Below are positions 56,534 through 64,000 of a stretch of 64,000 nt of DNA, piece after piece. Position 1 is the stretch's first letter. Each line of letters starts with the position of its first letter. The notes below the pieces were generated by a model. The model worked only from the letters and a program-made list of their open reading frames with translations, ran no database searches and was not told the DNA's origin. The translations under genes were made by a program, and so were the position numbers. Origin of the DNA: Methylicorpusculum oleiharenae. Its GTDB lineage: Bacteria; Pseudomonadota; Gammaproteobacteria; Methylococcales; Methylomonadaceae. Location: assembly GCF_009828925.2 (NCBI RefSeq), contig NZ_WUTY02000001.1, positions 2,944,492 through 3,008,491 on the forward strand. Direction: 5' to 3'.

Positions 56534-59170
56534 TTAACTGATCGATCGCAAGCTGTTAATAATGTCGTTTTCCAGCTTCGCCAACTTCTTCATGTTTCTG
56601 ATCGGTTTGGTTTGGTCGTCAGTGATATAAAACATATCTTCAGCACGGCTGCCGATAGTGGTAATTTTGGCGTCGTGTAACCGTATGTCATTACGATTGA
56701 AAATCTGCCCGATAGTTGACAGGAGTCCCGCGTGATCGGTCGTAATCAATTCGAGGATGGTGCATTTGTGCAGCGGGTCCTCGTGAAAAAATACCGTGGT
56801 CGGTATTGGGAAATGTCTGGCCTGTCTGGATTGGCGCCGTATGTTTTTTTGTTTGGTGATCGTGTGCTCTTTCAGGTTCTTGCGTAATGAAGAGCAAATA
56901 TGAATTTCTCTGTACAAGTCGATAATTGGTTCGCCGGTTTGTTCCAAGATCTGAAAGCTGTTAAGCACATACTGGTCATGAGTCGTTACAATACGTGCAT
57001 CTAAAATAGTCAAGCCCAGCTGATCCAGCGTTTCTGTGCTGATTGAGAAAATATGGTTTTCATTATGGGTATAGACGAATACTTCAGCGCTGCCTCGCTG
57101 TGTTTGAGGGCGAAGCAGGACTAGCGGCAAGTCTTTTTCATCGCAGGATGAGATAGCTATCGTATGCCAGGTAATCTCATCAACCGAATAACGCAAAAAA
57201 TAGTCATCACTCGCATGTTTCCATGACGCCAAAACATGTTCTCGAGTTAAACCCAGCTTGATCAATTCTTCAAGGGCTTCATTTTTCGTTTCTTCAAGCC
57301 GGTCATGAATATTGATCGGAACTTTGAGACCCCGGTGTAATGCGCTATAGGTTGCGTTATAAAGCTCTTTCAGCAAGGCGTCTTTCCATGAATTCCAAAG
57401 CTCTGGATTGGTGGCCCGGATATCCGCGACAGTCAGTAAATAGAGATAATTCAAATATTCAATACTGCCTACACACTGAGCGAACTCATGAATGATTTCA
57501 GGGTCGCTGATGTCTTTGCGTTGGGCCGTCATAGACATGATCAGATGATTTCTGACCAGCCAGGTTACCAATTTAATATCGTGTTTTGACAAGTCATGCT
57601 GTATGCAGAATTCTCTTGCTATATCTTCACCTATGGTCGAATGGTCGCCGCCCATGCCTTTGGCAATGTCGTGGAATAATGCTGCTATGTAAAGCAATTC
57701 CGGTTTGCCGATCATCAAATAAACGTCATTACAAAAGGGGAGCTCGTTGATATGTTTATCCAGAGAAAATCGGCGTAAATTTCTGATCACAAACAAGGTG
57801 TGTTCATCAACGGTATAGACATGAAACAAGTCATACTGCATGCGTGCGACGATATGGGCAAAACTGGGCAGGTAGGCGGCCAAAACCCCGTAGCGGTTCA
57901 TGCGGCGAAGCTCATGGGTGATACCCTGAGGCTGGCGCAATATTTCTATGAACAAATGATTGGCGTTTTTGTCTTTCCGGAACGTGTCATCGATCAAATG
58001 CAGGCTTTTACGAATAAGCCTGATTGTCTTGGCTCTGATCCCTTTCAAGGAAACGTTCTGTTGCAGGATCAGGAAAATCTCAAGCAGTGCAAGCGGATTT
58101 TTCTCGAATAGCTGCTCGTTCTCCGCCTCCAGATAACCGTTGATCACAATCAGTTTAGAGTCGCGGGTGTTGATATGCTGGTAAGTCGTTTCTGTGCAGA
58201 GGAATCGTTCGTTAAACAGTTGCAGCAACATTTCATTGAGACGTTCCAGGCCAACAACGGTCTTGTAGTAGTATTGCATGAACTGTTCCACGCCATGATT
58301 GATGTTGGCATCAATAAAGCCGAACTGTATCGACAAGTCATGCTGGAAATCAAACAACAAGCGGTTTTCATCGCGCCCGGTCAGTAACTGCAGCGCGTAT
58401 CGAATGCTCCAGAGTGTGCTGCGTAAACTGATCAGTTCATCGTATTCCGATTCGGGTAAAAAATCGTATTTGATCAGTTCTTTAAGCGTGGTTGAGTTGT
58501 AATGTCGTTTGAATACCCAGGCAATAATTTGCATGTCACGCAATCCGCCTGGACCTTCTTTAATGTTGGGCTCTAGGTTGTAAGCGGTATCATGGAATTT
58601 GAAGTAGCGCTGTTCCTGTTCAAGCAATTTGGCGGGAAAGAATTCTGCCGAAGGCCATATTTCTTTCTTTTTAATGGGTTCCAGTACTTTTTCGTAAAGC
58701 CTTTGGCTACCGGAAATAAGCCGGGTTTCCAGGAGGCTGGTCATGACTGTCTGGTCGTCTTTCGCTGCCTGTATGCATTCATTTACAGTACGCACACTCA
58801 AGCCTGGCTTCAGGCCAATGTCCCACAGAAAATTACAAAAATTGGTCAGTCTGTCCTGAATGTCTGGCGCCGAGTCAGGAGGAAGGAGAATGACGATATC
58901 GATATCGGAGTAGGGGAATAATTCCTTGCGGCCATAGCCGCCAACAGCGATCAAACTCAAGTCTTTTGCCGCAGTCCTCAGGTAATGTACCCAGGCGCAG
59001 ACGAGTAAATGATCAACAAAATCGGCTTTTTCAAACAGCAAGTGCGCAACAGGATTTTGGGGAGCGAAGTCCTGTTTAAGCGTGGCGTTCTTATTCTTTA
59101 TAATCTGTTTAAACTGAGCAATACAATCCGGCTGATTAAATAGCTCAGGCGTTATGTCAGTTAATGTCAC
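56534..59170 (-). CDS. glnD: PII uridylyltransferase / uridylyl-removing enzyme
   Basis: Nitrogen sensor that uridylylates PII at low glutamine and removes UMP at high glutamine. 878 residues: nucleotidyltransferase with 'GGYGRKELFPYSDIDIVILLP' in short runs (GG and DxD), HD domain with 'ALFHDIAKGMGGDHS', and two C-terminal ACT domains ('VFVYTHNENHIFSIST', 'LELITTDHAGLLSTIG'). It starts with GTG at 59170, overlapping the map stop (GTGA), so it is coupled to map. Confidence 0.96.
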   Translation of the reverse strand: MTLTDITPELFNQPDCIAQFKQIIKNKNATLKQDFAPQNPVAHLLFEKADFVDHLLVCAWVHYLRTAAKDLSLIAVGGYGRKELFPYSDIDIVILLPPDSAPDIQDRLTNFCNFLWDIGLKPGLSVRTVNECIQAAKDDQTVMTSLLETRLISGSQRLYEKVLEPIKKKEIWPSAEFFPAKLLEQEQRYFKFHDTAYNLEPNIKEGPGGLRDMQIIAWVFKRHYNSTTLKELIKYDFLPESEYDELISLRSTLWSIRYALQLLTGRDENRLLFDFQHDLSIQFGFIDANINHGVEQFMQYYYKTVVGLERLNEMLLQLFNERFLCTETTYQHINTRDSKLIVINGYLEAENEQLFEKNPLALLEIFLILQQNVSLKGIRAKTIRLIRKSLHLIDDTFRKDKNANHLFIEILRQPQGITHELRRMNRYGVLAAYLPSFAHIVARMQYDLFHVYTVDEHTLFVIRNLRRFSLDKHINELPFCNDVYLMIGKPELLYIAALFHDIAKGMGGDHSTIGEDIAREFCIQHDLSKHDIKLVTWLVRNHLIMSMTAQRKDISDPEIIHEFAQCVGSIEYLNYLYLLTVADIRATNPELWNSWKDALLKELYNATYSALHRGLKVPINIHDRLEETKNEALEELIKLGLTREHVLASWKHASDDYFLRYSVDEITWHTIAISSCDEKDLPLVLLRPQTQRGSAEVFVYTHNENHIFSISTETLDQLGLTILDARIVTTHDQYVLNSFQILEQTGEPIIDLYREIHICSSLRKNLKEHTITKQKNIRRQSRQARHFPIPTTVFFHEDPLHKCTILELITTDHAGLLSTIGQIFNRNDIRLHDAKITTIGSRAEDMFYITDDQTKPIRNMKKLAKLENDIINSLRSIS

Positions 59171-59931
59171 TGTTCCTCCTTGCGAAGGGTCAGCACCTCA
59201 TGTCCTCGATCGGTTACCAGAATGGTATGCTCCCATTGAGCGGAAAGGCTGCGGTCTTTTGTGACAGCTGTCCAGCCGTCTGACAGGACTTTAACGTTAC
59301 GTTTGCCCTGATTGAGCATGGGTTCTATCGTAAAAATCATGCCGGGTTCAAGCGTTATGCCTTCCCCCTGTTTTCCGTAATGAAGCACCTGGGGTTCTTC
59401 ATGAAAATTTTTGCCTATGCCATGACCACAAAATTCGCGTACGACCGAATAGTGATTCGATTCGGCAAATTTTTGAATGGCATGACCAATATCACCTAAT
59501 GTAGCGCCCGGTTTGACTTGTTCTGTCCCGATATAAAGCGCTTGCTGCGTAATCGATATCAAGCGCTTGGCGTGCTGACTCACTTTGCCTACGCAGAACA
59601 TTTTGCTGGTATCCCCGTGGTAATCGTCTTTGATCACAGTGATATCAACATTGACGATGTCGCCTTCTTTTAATTTTTTATCTGATGGGATGCCGTGACA
59701 AACAACGTGATTGATGGAAGTGCAAATCGATTTTGGAAAGCCCCTGTAATTGAGCGGGGCAGGGATGGCCATTTGCTGTTCGACGATATAATCATGACAG
59801 ATTCGATCCAGTTCATTCGTTGTTACACCAGGTAATACATAAGGTTCAATCATTTCCAGAACCTCCGCGGCCAGTCTGCCTGCGACACGCATTTTTTCAA
59901 TTTCACTGGGAGTTTTTATTGAGATCGACAT
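59167..59931 (-). CDS. map: Methionine aminopeptidase type I
   Basis: Removes the N-terminal Met from nascent proteins. 254 residues, typical length. Metal-site motifs: 'VVCHGIPS', 'GDIVNVDITV' and 'YHGDTSKMF' (the two Asp), 'FCGHGIGKNFHEEPQVLHYG' in short runs (His), 'MIFTIEPML' (Glu) and 'AQWEHTILVTD' (Glu). It is divergent from rpsB, a common gammaproteobacterial arrangement, and coupled to glnD. Confidence 0.97.
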   Translation of the reverse strand: MSISIKTPSEIEKMRVAGRLAAEVLEMIEPYVLPGVTTNELDRICHDYIVEQQMAIPAPLNYRGFPKSICTSINHVVCHGIPSDKKLKEGDIVNVDITVIKDDYHGDTSKMFCVGKVSQHAKRLISITQQALYIGTEQVKPGATLGDIGHAIQKFAESNHYSVVREFCGHGIGKNFHEEPQVLHYGKQGEGITLEPGMIFTIEPMLNQGKRNVKVLSDGWTAVTKDRSLSAQWEHTILVTDRGHEVLTLRKEEQ

Positions 59932-60061
59932 GAATGGATTGACAGAAAATGACAGACAATTAATAAGGATTTGTTCAGCAAACCGGCATTCTACATGGAG
60001 TCAGCTGAGAGGTTTATAGTTTGTAACGCTCCGGAGATAGGCGAGTTTAGCAGAAATCGAA

Positions 60062-60090
60062 TTGTTGCACGAAATAATTTATGGTATAAA
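60062..60090 (+). promoter_or_regulatory. Sigma70 promoter of rpsB-tsf
   Basis: TTGTTG (60062-60067) and TATAAA (60085-60090), 17 bp apart. The expected start is near 60097, giving a leader of about 150 nt before rpsB. Confidence 0.65.
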
Positions 60091-60096
60091 GGCAAG

Positions 60097-60247
60097 TTCA
60101 TTTTTTAACCAATACTCACACTTATCGTCACGCTTGGTAGGGTGCTTGTTTTTGTAATAAGTACAAAACAGGTTTCCAAGAGGGGTAAGTGGAGGCGTAA
60201 CCCAACTCGAAACGCAGGTTTCGATCAATCAATCAGGAGAAAAATCA
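60097..60247 (+). promoter_or_regulatory. rpsB mRNA leader, likely autoregulatory
   Basis: A long untranslated leader with purine-rich and hairpin-forming parts (for example ACGCTTGGTAGGGTGC, and GGAGGCGTAACC) ahead of AGGAG and the rpsB ATG. In E. coli S2 binds a structured rpsB leader and represses the operon. I infer the same here; the exact fold was not computed. Confidence 0.4.
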
Positions 60248-60997
60248 ATGGCAGCAGTGTCAATGCGTCAAATGTTAGAAGCGGGTGTTCATTTTGGACA
60301 CCAAACTCGTTACTGGAACCCCAAGATGGCTAACTATCTTTTTGGGGCTCGTAACAAGATCCATATCATCAATTTGGAAAAAACGCTTCCTCTGTTTAAC
60401 GACGCAATGAATTACCTGGGTCAAATGTCTGCAAACAAGGGTACCATTCTGTTTGTAGGAACAAAAAAAGCAGCGCGTAAAGCAGTAGCCGAAGAGGCAA
60501 AGCGTTGTGGAATGCCTTATGTTAATCATCGTTGGTTGGGGGGCATGCTCACCAACTTCAAAACGATAAAAAAATCAATCAACCGTCTGAAAGAGCTGGA
60601 AGCAATGAAAGCGGATGGTTCGCTCTACCACAAATTCAGCAAAAAGGAAGCTTTGGGTATGGAGCGCGAAATGGAAAAACTGGATCGCAGCTTGGGTGGA
60701 ATCAAAGACATGAAAGGCATTCCGGATGTGTTGTTCATCATGGATGTCGGCTATGAAAAAAATGCCATCAGTGAAGCCAAAAAACTGGGCATTCCAGTGG
60801 TCGGTATTGTCGATTCAAACAATTCACCCGATGACATCGATTATGTCATTCCTGGAAATGATGACTCTATCCGTGCAGTAAAACTGTATTGCCAAAGTGT
60901 CGCTGATGCAGTTCTGGAAGCAAAAACAGCAATTTTAGATCTTTCAGCGCAAGCAGATGATTTTGTAGAAGAATCAGAATCCGCTTCAGCTGAATAA
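60248..60997 (+). CDS. rpsB: 30S ribosomal protein S2
   Basis: Small-subunit protein on the 30S solvent side. 249 residues; the usual start '[20 protein letters not shown]' and signature '[20 protein letters not shown]' in short runs, with '[20 protein letters not shown]' near the C-terminus. The acidic tail is normal. AGGAG precedes the ATG. Confidence 0.98.
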   Translation: MAAVSMRQMLEAGVHFGHQTRYWNPKMANYLFGARNKIHIINLEKTLPLFNDAMNYLGQMSANKGTILFVGTKKAARKAVAEEAKRCGMPYVNHRWLGGMLTNFKTIKKSINRLKELEAMKADGSLYHKFSKKEALGMEREMEKLDRSLGGIKDMKGIPDVLFIMDVGYEKNAISEAKKLGIPVVGIVDSNNSPDDIDYVIPGNDDSIRAVKLYCQSVADAVLEAKTAILDLSAQADDFVEESESASAE

Positions 60998-61219
60998 AGT
61001 TTGATTTAAAGCGAATTGCACACAAAGTTCAAGAAACTTGAAAATTAATAACTTACGCATCCCAGTCAGTTTTTTCATAACTGTTCAAGGCGTTTAACGA
61101 GCTATGCAATTGTTTGCGAAACGCTGGCGATGGTCAGAAATACCAGGCTGTTGTGGAAATTATAAAAGTCATGATCTTTAATGTGTAATTCCTGATTTGA
61201 CGTTTAACACAGCATCATG

Positions 61220-61245
61220 AACGCCTCCTCATGGGAGGCGTTTTT
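61220..61245 (+). terminator. Intrinsic terminator between rpsB and tsf
   Basis: 8-bp stem ACGCCTCC (61221-61228) with GGAGGCGT (61234-61241), 5-nt loop, then a T-run to 61245. It lies 29 nt before the tsf ATG, so it probably tunes read-through, or tsf has its own promoter in the 278-bp gap. Confidence 0.85.
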
Positions 61246-61274
61246 ACAGTTAAGAAATTTGAGGAAGAGTAATA

Positions 61275-62156
61275 ATGAGTATTAGTGCAGGCATGGTTAA
61301 AGAACTGCGGGAAAGAACCGGTTCAGGGATGATGGAATGCAAAAAAGCATTGGTTGAAGCAAATGGAGATCTGGAGCTCGCAATCGAAAACATGCGTAAA
61401 GCCGGCTTAGCCAAAGCCGATAAAAAATCCGGTCGTATAGCGGCTGAAGGACTGATCGGAGCTAAAATCGCAAGTGACGGCAAAACCGCAGCGATCGTCG
61501 ATCTTAACTGCGAAACCGATTTTGTTGCCAAGGGTGAAGATTTCATCGGTTTCCTGAACAACATCGCAACTGCATTGTTGACTTCAGACGTTGAAACGCC
61601 TGAACAACTTCAGGAAATGAAGCTGGAATCCGGCAAAACAGTGGATGAAGTGCGTCGTGAGTTAATCGCCAAATTAGGTGAAAATATTACCATTAGACGC
61701 TTTGAAACTTACAAATTATCTGAGGGCGGTGCTTCATGCTATCTGCATGGAAGCAAAATTGGCGTATTGGTAGAATTGGCCAAAGCCGATGATGCCTTGG
61801 GTAAAGACATTGCCATGCACGTTGCTGCCTGCAAACCGGTTTGTGTATCGGATGACCAGGTTTCTCAGGACGAGATCAATAAAGAAAAAGACATTTTCTC
61901 GGCGCAAGCACTGGAAAGTGGCAAACCTGCCGAGATTATCGAAAAGATGATCAGTGGCCGGATTAGCAAATTTTTGGCCGAGATTACCCTGTTAGGCCAA
62001 CCTTTTGTAAAAGACGACAAAACTACGGTAGGCCAGTTGCTGAAATCTAAAGGCAATAGCGTCATTCGTTTTACCCGTTTTGAAGTCGGCGAAGGTATCG
62101 AGAAAAAAGAAGAGAATTTTGCTGAAGAAGTAATGGCTCAAGTTAGAGGCGCTTAA
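61275..62156 (+). CDS. tsf: Elongation factor Ts
   Basis: Nucleotide-exchange factor that reloads EF-Tu with GTP. 293 residues: 'VKELRERTGSGMMECKKAL' (UBA-like N domain), 'IVDLNCETDFVAKG' (EF-Tu contact TDFV), and core and C-terminal modules ending 'EEVMAQVRGA'. GAGGAAGAG lies before the ATG. Confidence 0.98.
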   Translation: MSISAGMVKELRERTGSGMMECKKALVEANGDLELAIENMRKAGLAKADKKSGRIAAEGLIGAKIASDGKTAAIVDLNCETDFVAKGEDFIGFLNNIATALLTSDVETPEQLQEMKLESGKTVDEVRRELIAKLGENITIRRFETYKLSEGGASCYLHGSKIGVLVELAKADDALGKDIAMHVAACKPVCVSDDQVSQDEINKEKDIFSAQALESGKPAEIIEKMISGRISKFLAEITLLGQPFVKDDKTTVGQLLKSKGNSVIRFTRFEVGEGIEKKEENFAEEVMAQVRGA

Positions 62157-62164
62157 TTCAATTC

Positions 62165-62188
62165 AATCCCCGCGTGACTGCGGGGATT
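62165..62188 (+). terminator. Hairpin between tsf and pyrH
   Basis: Perfect 9-bp stem AATCCCCGC (62165-62173) with GCGGGGATT (62180-62188), 6-nt loop GTGACT. Followed by TACTT, a poor T-run, so a partial terminator. Confidence 0.65.
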
Positions 62189-62218
62189 TACTTAAATGAC
62201 TAATCACCCTATGTGACT

Positions 62219-62935
62219 ATGACAAAACTTATCTGCCAAAGAATTTTATTAAAATTAAGCGGTGAAGCATTGATGAGCGAGAAGGGAGGCAGCATCGATG
62301 CAGAAATTGTCAAACGATTGGCCACCGAAATAAAGGAGCTATGTGAAGCAGGTATAGAAGTCGGTTTGGTTATTGGCGGCGGTAACATTTTACGAGGCGC
62401 CCAAAAAGCATCTGAAGGCTTGGATCGGGTTACCGGTGATCAGATGGGAATGCTGGCCACGGTGATCAATGCCTTGGCTATGCAGGATGCGCTGGAATTT
62501 TTAGGTTTACAAGTGCGCGTAATGTCGGCGCTAAAGATTAATCAGGTTTGCGAGGACTATATTCGCCGCAGAGCTGTCAGGCATTTGGAAAAAGGCCGCG
62601 TGGTTATTTTTGCTGCCGGAACCGGTAATCCCTTTTTTACGACCGACTCGGCAGCCAGTCTCAGGGCCATTGAAATCAATGCGCAACTGATGATTAAGGC
62701 GACCAAAGTAAAAGGCGTTTATTCTGCAGATCCCGAAAAAGTCAAAGATGCCCAATTCTATTCAAGACTGACATACGATGATGCATTGGATCAGCGACTG
62801 AATGTAATGGATACGACAGCCTTGGTTTTATGCCGTGACAACAATTTGCCTATGCGGGTTATGAATATATTCGAACAAGGTGCCGTGATGAGGCTGATGC
62901 AGGGCGAAGACATTGGTTCTCTAATTGAACGTTGA
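62219..62935 (+). CDS. pyrH: UMP kinase
   Basis: Phosphorylates UMP to UDP; hexameric amino-acid-kinase fold, GTP-activated in relatives. 238 residues from the ATG at 62219; a GTG two codons earlier (62213) is also open. '[12 protein letters not shown]', '[10 protein letters not shown]', '[18 protein letters not shown]' and '[16 protein letters not shown]' are diagnostic. No clear Shine-Dalgarno decides between the starts. Confidence 0.97.
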   Translation: MTKLICQRILLKLSGEALMSEKGGSIDAEIVKRLATEIKELCEAGIEVGLVIGGGNILRGAQKASEGLDRVTGDQMGMLATVINALAMQDALEFLGLQVRVMSALKINQVCEDYIRRRAVRHLEKGRVVIFAAGTGNPFFTTDSAASLRAIEINAQLMIKATKVKGVYSADPEKVKDAQFYSRLTYDDALDQRLNVMDTTALVLCRDNNLPMRVMNIFEQGAVMRLMQGEDIGSLIER

Positions 62936-62949
62936 AAGAGGATTTTAGA

Positions 62950-63507
62950 ATGATAAGTGATATTCAACAGGATGCAGCGAAAAGGATGGGTAAAAGCGTG
63001 GAAGCATTGCTCCATGATTTCGCAAAAATAAGAACAGGACGTGCACACCCCAGTTTATTGGATCAGGTCAGTGTTTCTTATTATGGCGTGCCCACGCCAT
63101 TGTCTCAGGTCGCCAACATAGCGATAGAAGATGCACGGACATTGGCAGTGACTCCCTGGGAACGAAACATGGTGCAAGCGATTGAAAAAGCCATCATGAC
63201 TTCGGATCTGGGTTTGAATCCTTCAACGAATGGGTCGGTCATTCGTTTACCTTTACCGGCTTTGACTGAAGAGCGCCGTCGCGATTTGGTGAAAGTGGTT
63301 AGGCATGAAGCTGAAAATGGACGCGTTGCCATACGCAATATTCGCCGTGATGCAAATTCTTTAATTAAAGAAGCGTTAAAAGATAAAAAGATTTCAGAAG
63401 ACGACGCCAGAGCGGCAGAAGAGAAAATCCAAAAACTGACCGATCAATACATCAAAGATATTGAGAAACATCTGGAAGTTAAAGAAGCGGATTTATTGTC
63501 TATCTAA
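62950..63507 (+). CDS. frr: Ribosome recycling factor
   Basis: Splits post-termination ribosomes with EF-G. 185 residues from the ATG at 62950, the E. coli length; GAGG lies about 9 nt upstream. The open frame to 62932 would overlap pyrH and add six residues. '[20 protein letters not shown]' and '[20 protein letters not shown]' are diagnostic. Confidence 0.97.
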   Translation: MISDIQQDAAKRMGKSVEALLHDFAKIRTGRAHPSLLDQVSVSYYGVPTPLSQVANIAIEDARTLAVTPWERNMVQAIEKAIMTSDLGLNPSTNGSVIRLPLPALTEERRRDLVKVVRHEAENGRVAIRNIRRDANSLIKEALKDKKISEDDARAAEEKIQKLTDQYIKDIEKHLEVKEADLLSI

Positions 63508-63519
63508 AAGGATAAATAT

Positions 63520-64000
63520 ATGTCTGCTGATGCATCGACATCCCTACCGTCAGAGTCAAATCCTCGCCATATCGCCATTATTATGGATGGTAACGGCCGC
63601 TGGGCGCAAAAACGAATGATGCCGCGCGCCATGGGGCACAAAGCCGGTGTCAAGGCGGTCAGGGCCATCGTCGATTATTGTGCCCGGCACAACATTGAGG
63701 TGCTGACCTTGTTCGCGTTCAGTAGTGAAAATTGGCGGAGGCCGGTTGAAGAGGTGTCGATGCTGATGAGTTTGTTTATTTCGACATTACAAAAAGAAAT
63801 TAACAAGCTCGATAAAAATAACGTGCGTGTTCGTTTTATCGGCGATAGAGCGGCATTTTCAGAGCAATTACGGTCAAAGATCACTGAAGGTGAAATTCAA
63901 ACTCAAAATAATACGGGTTTGACCTTGGTCGTCGCTGCCAATTACGGTGGACGATGGGATTTGTCTCAGGCTTTTCAGAAGATAGCGGGCAAAGTCAGTG
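63520..64000 (+). CDS. uppS: Undecaprenyl diphosphate synthase (partial, cut by window end)
   Basis: Adds IPP units to farnesyl diphosphate to make the C55 carrier lipid precursor. The first 160 codons are present. Catalytic Asp23 is in IIMDGNGRWA, with 'GHKAGVKAVRAIV' and 'LTLFAFSSENWRRP' following; 'VRFIGDRAAF' and 'VVAANYGGRWDL' are seen before the end. AAAGGA lies 8 nt before the ATG. The 3' end is outside the window. It is 12 nt after frr. Confidence 0.96.
   Translation, partial: MSADASTSLPSESNPRHIAIIMDGNGRWAQKRMMPRAMGHKAGVKAVRAIVDYCARHNIEVLTLFAFSSENWRRPVEEVSMLMSLFISTLQKEINKLDKNNVRVRFIGDRAAFSEQLRSKITEGEIQTQNNTGLTLVVAANYGGRWDLSQAFQKIAGKVS

Overview
The window is chromosomal DNA of a gammaproteobacterium. 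The gene content (full Na+-NQR operon, xseB-ispA-dxs, map/glnD divergent from rpsB-tsf-pyrH-frr-uppS, mtnBDC, tmRNA tag ANDENYSMALAA) and the style of several proteins (type II sulfide:quinone oxidoreductase, paired unusual GTPases, membrane-anchored multicopper oxidase, TPR-sulfotransferase) would fit a Methylococcales-type methanotroph. That placement is inference: no methane or methanol oxidation gene is in the window. It is mostly ordinary core chromosome, with accessory patches near 1.8-6.4 kb and 39-47 kb.

Layout. 0.3-1.8 kb: polyphosphate glucokinase and a secreted PEBP protein, divergent. 1.8-6.4 kb: a patch with a BLUF photoreceptor paired with a GGDEF-EAL enzyme, a frameshifted IS66 relic, tmRNA (ssrA, minus strand) and a 97-bp MITE-like element. 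6.4-9.7 kb: two overlapping membrane-type GTPases. 10-14.5 kb: a lipoprotein, REP-like repeats, and a MscK-type channel translationally coupled to a small [2Fe-2S] ferredoxin. 14.7-16.6 kb: mtnB-mtnD-mtnC methionine salvage, joined by ATGA overlaps. 16.8-21.2 kb: a PfkB-type sugar kinase and the isoprenoid genes xseB-ispA and dxs. 21.2-30.1 kb: parE and parC, with a TPR-sulfotransferase, ppk1 and an acyl-CoA thioesterase between them. 30.4-36.8 kb: nqrABCDEF and nqrM, without the usual apbE. 37-40.5 kb: CBS protein, exonuclease I, two SRPBCC/START-like proteins (one is RatA) flanking a short LOV photoreceptor. 40.6-46.7 kb: SulP transporter, type II SQR, a persulfide dioxygenase-rhodanese fusion, a secreted cupin and a small Rieske protein; a sigma54-type promoter and TGTTTCA/TGAAACA palindromes lie upstream of the sulfide genes. 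47.2-49.5 kb: PomA/PomB-like stator genes and a PilZ protein. 49.5-53.7 kb: birA-coaX-SPOR-like protein and a UbiH-family hydroxylase. 53.9-56.5 kb: multicopper oxidase, a tiny orphan ORF and a PilZ protein with a degenerate ligand motif. 56.5-64 kb: glnD-map facing rpsB-tsf-pyrH-frr-uppS; uppS is cut by the window end.

Themes. Sodium energetics: the Na+-pumping NQR and a Pom-type stator suggest a sodium circuit for respiration and swimming. Signalling: BLUF plus GGDEF-EAL, a short LOV protein and two PilZ proteins suggest light and c-di-GMP control. Sulfide handling: sulfide oxidation to persulfide (SQR), persulfide oxidation (PDO-rhodanese) and possible anion transport (SulP), probably under a sigma54 activator. 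Polyphosphate: ppk1 can make and ppgK can use polyphosphate. The candidates most worth checking as undescribed are the coupled GTPase pair, the sigma54/palindrome control region between the sulfide genes and the cupin, and a 21-codon ORF with its own Shine-Dalgarno and terminator-like hairpin.
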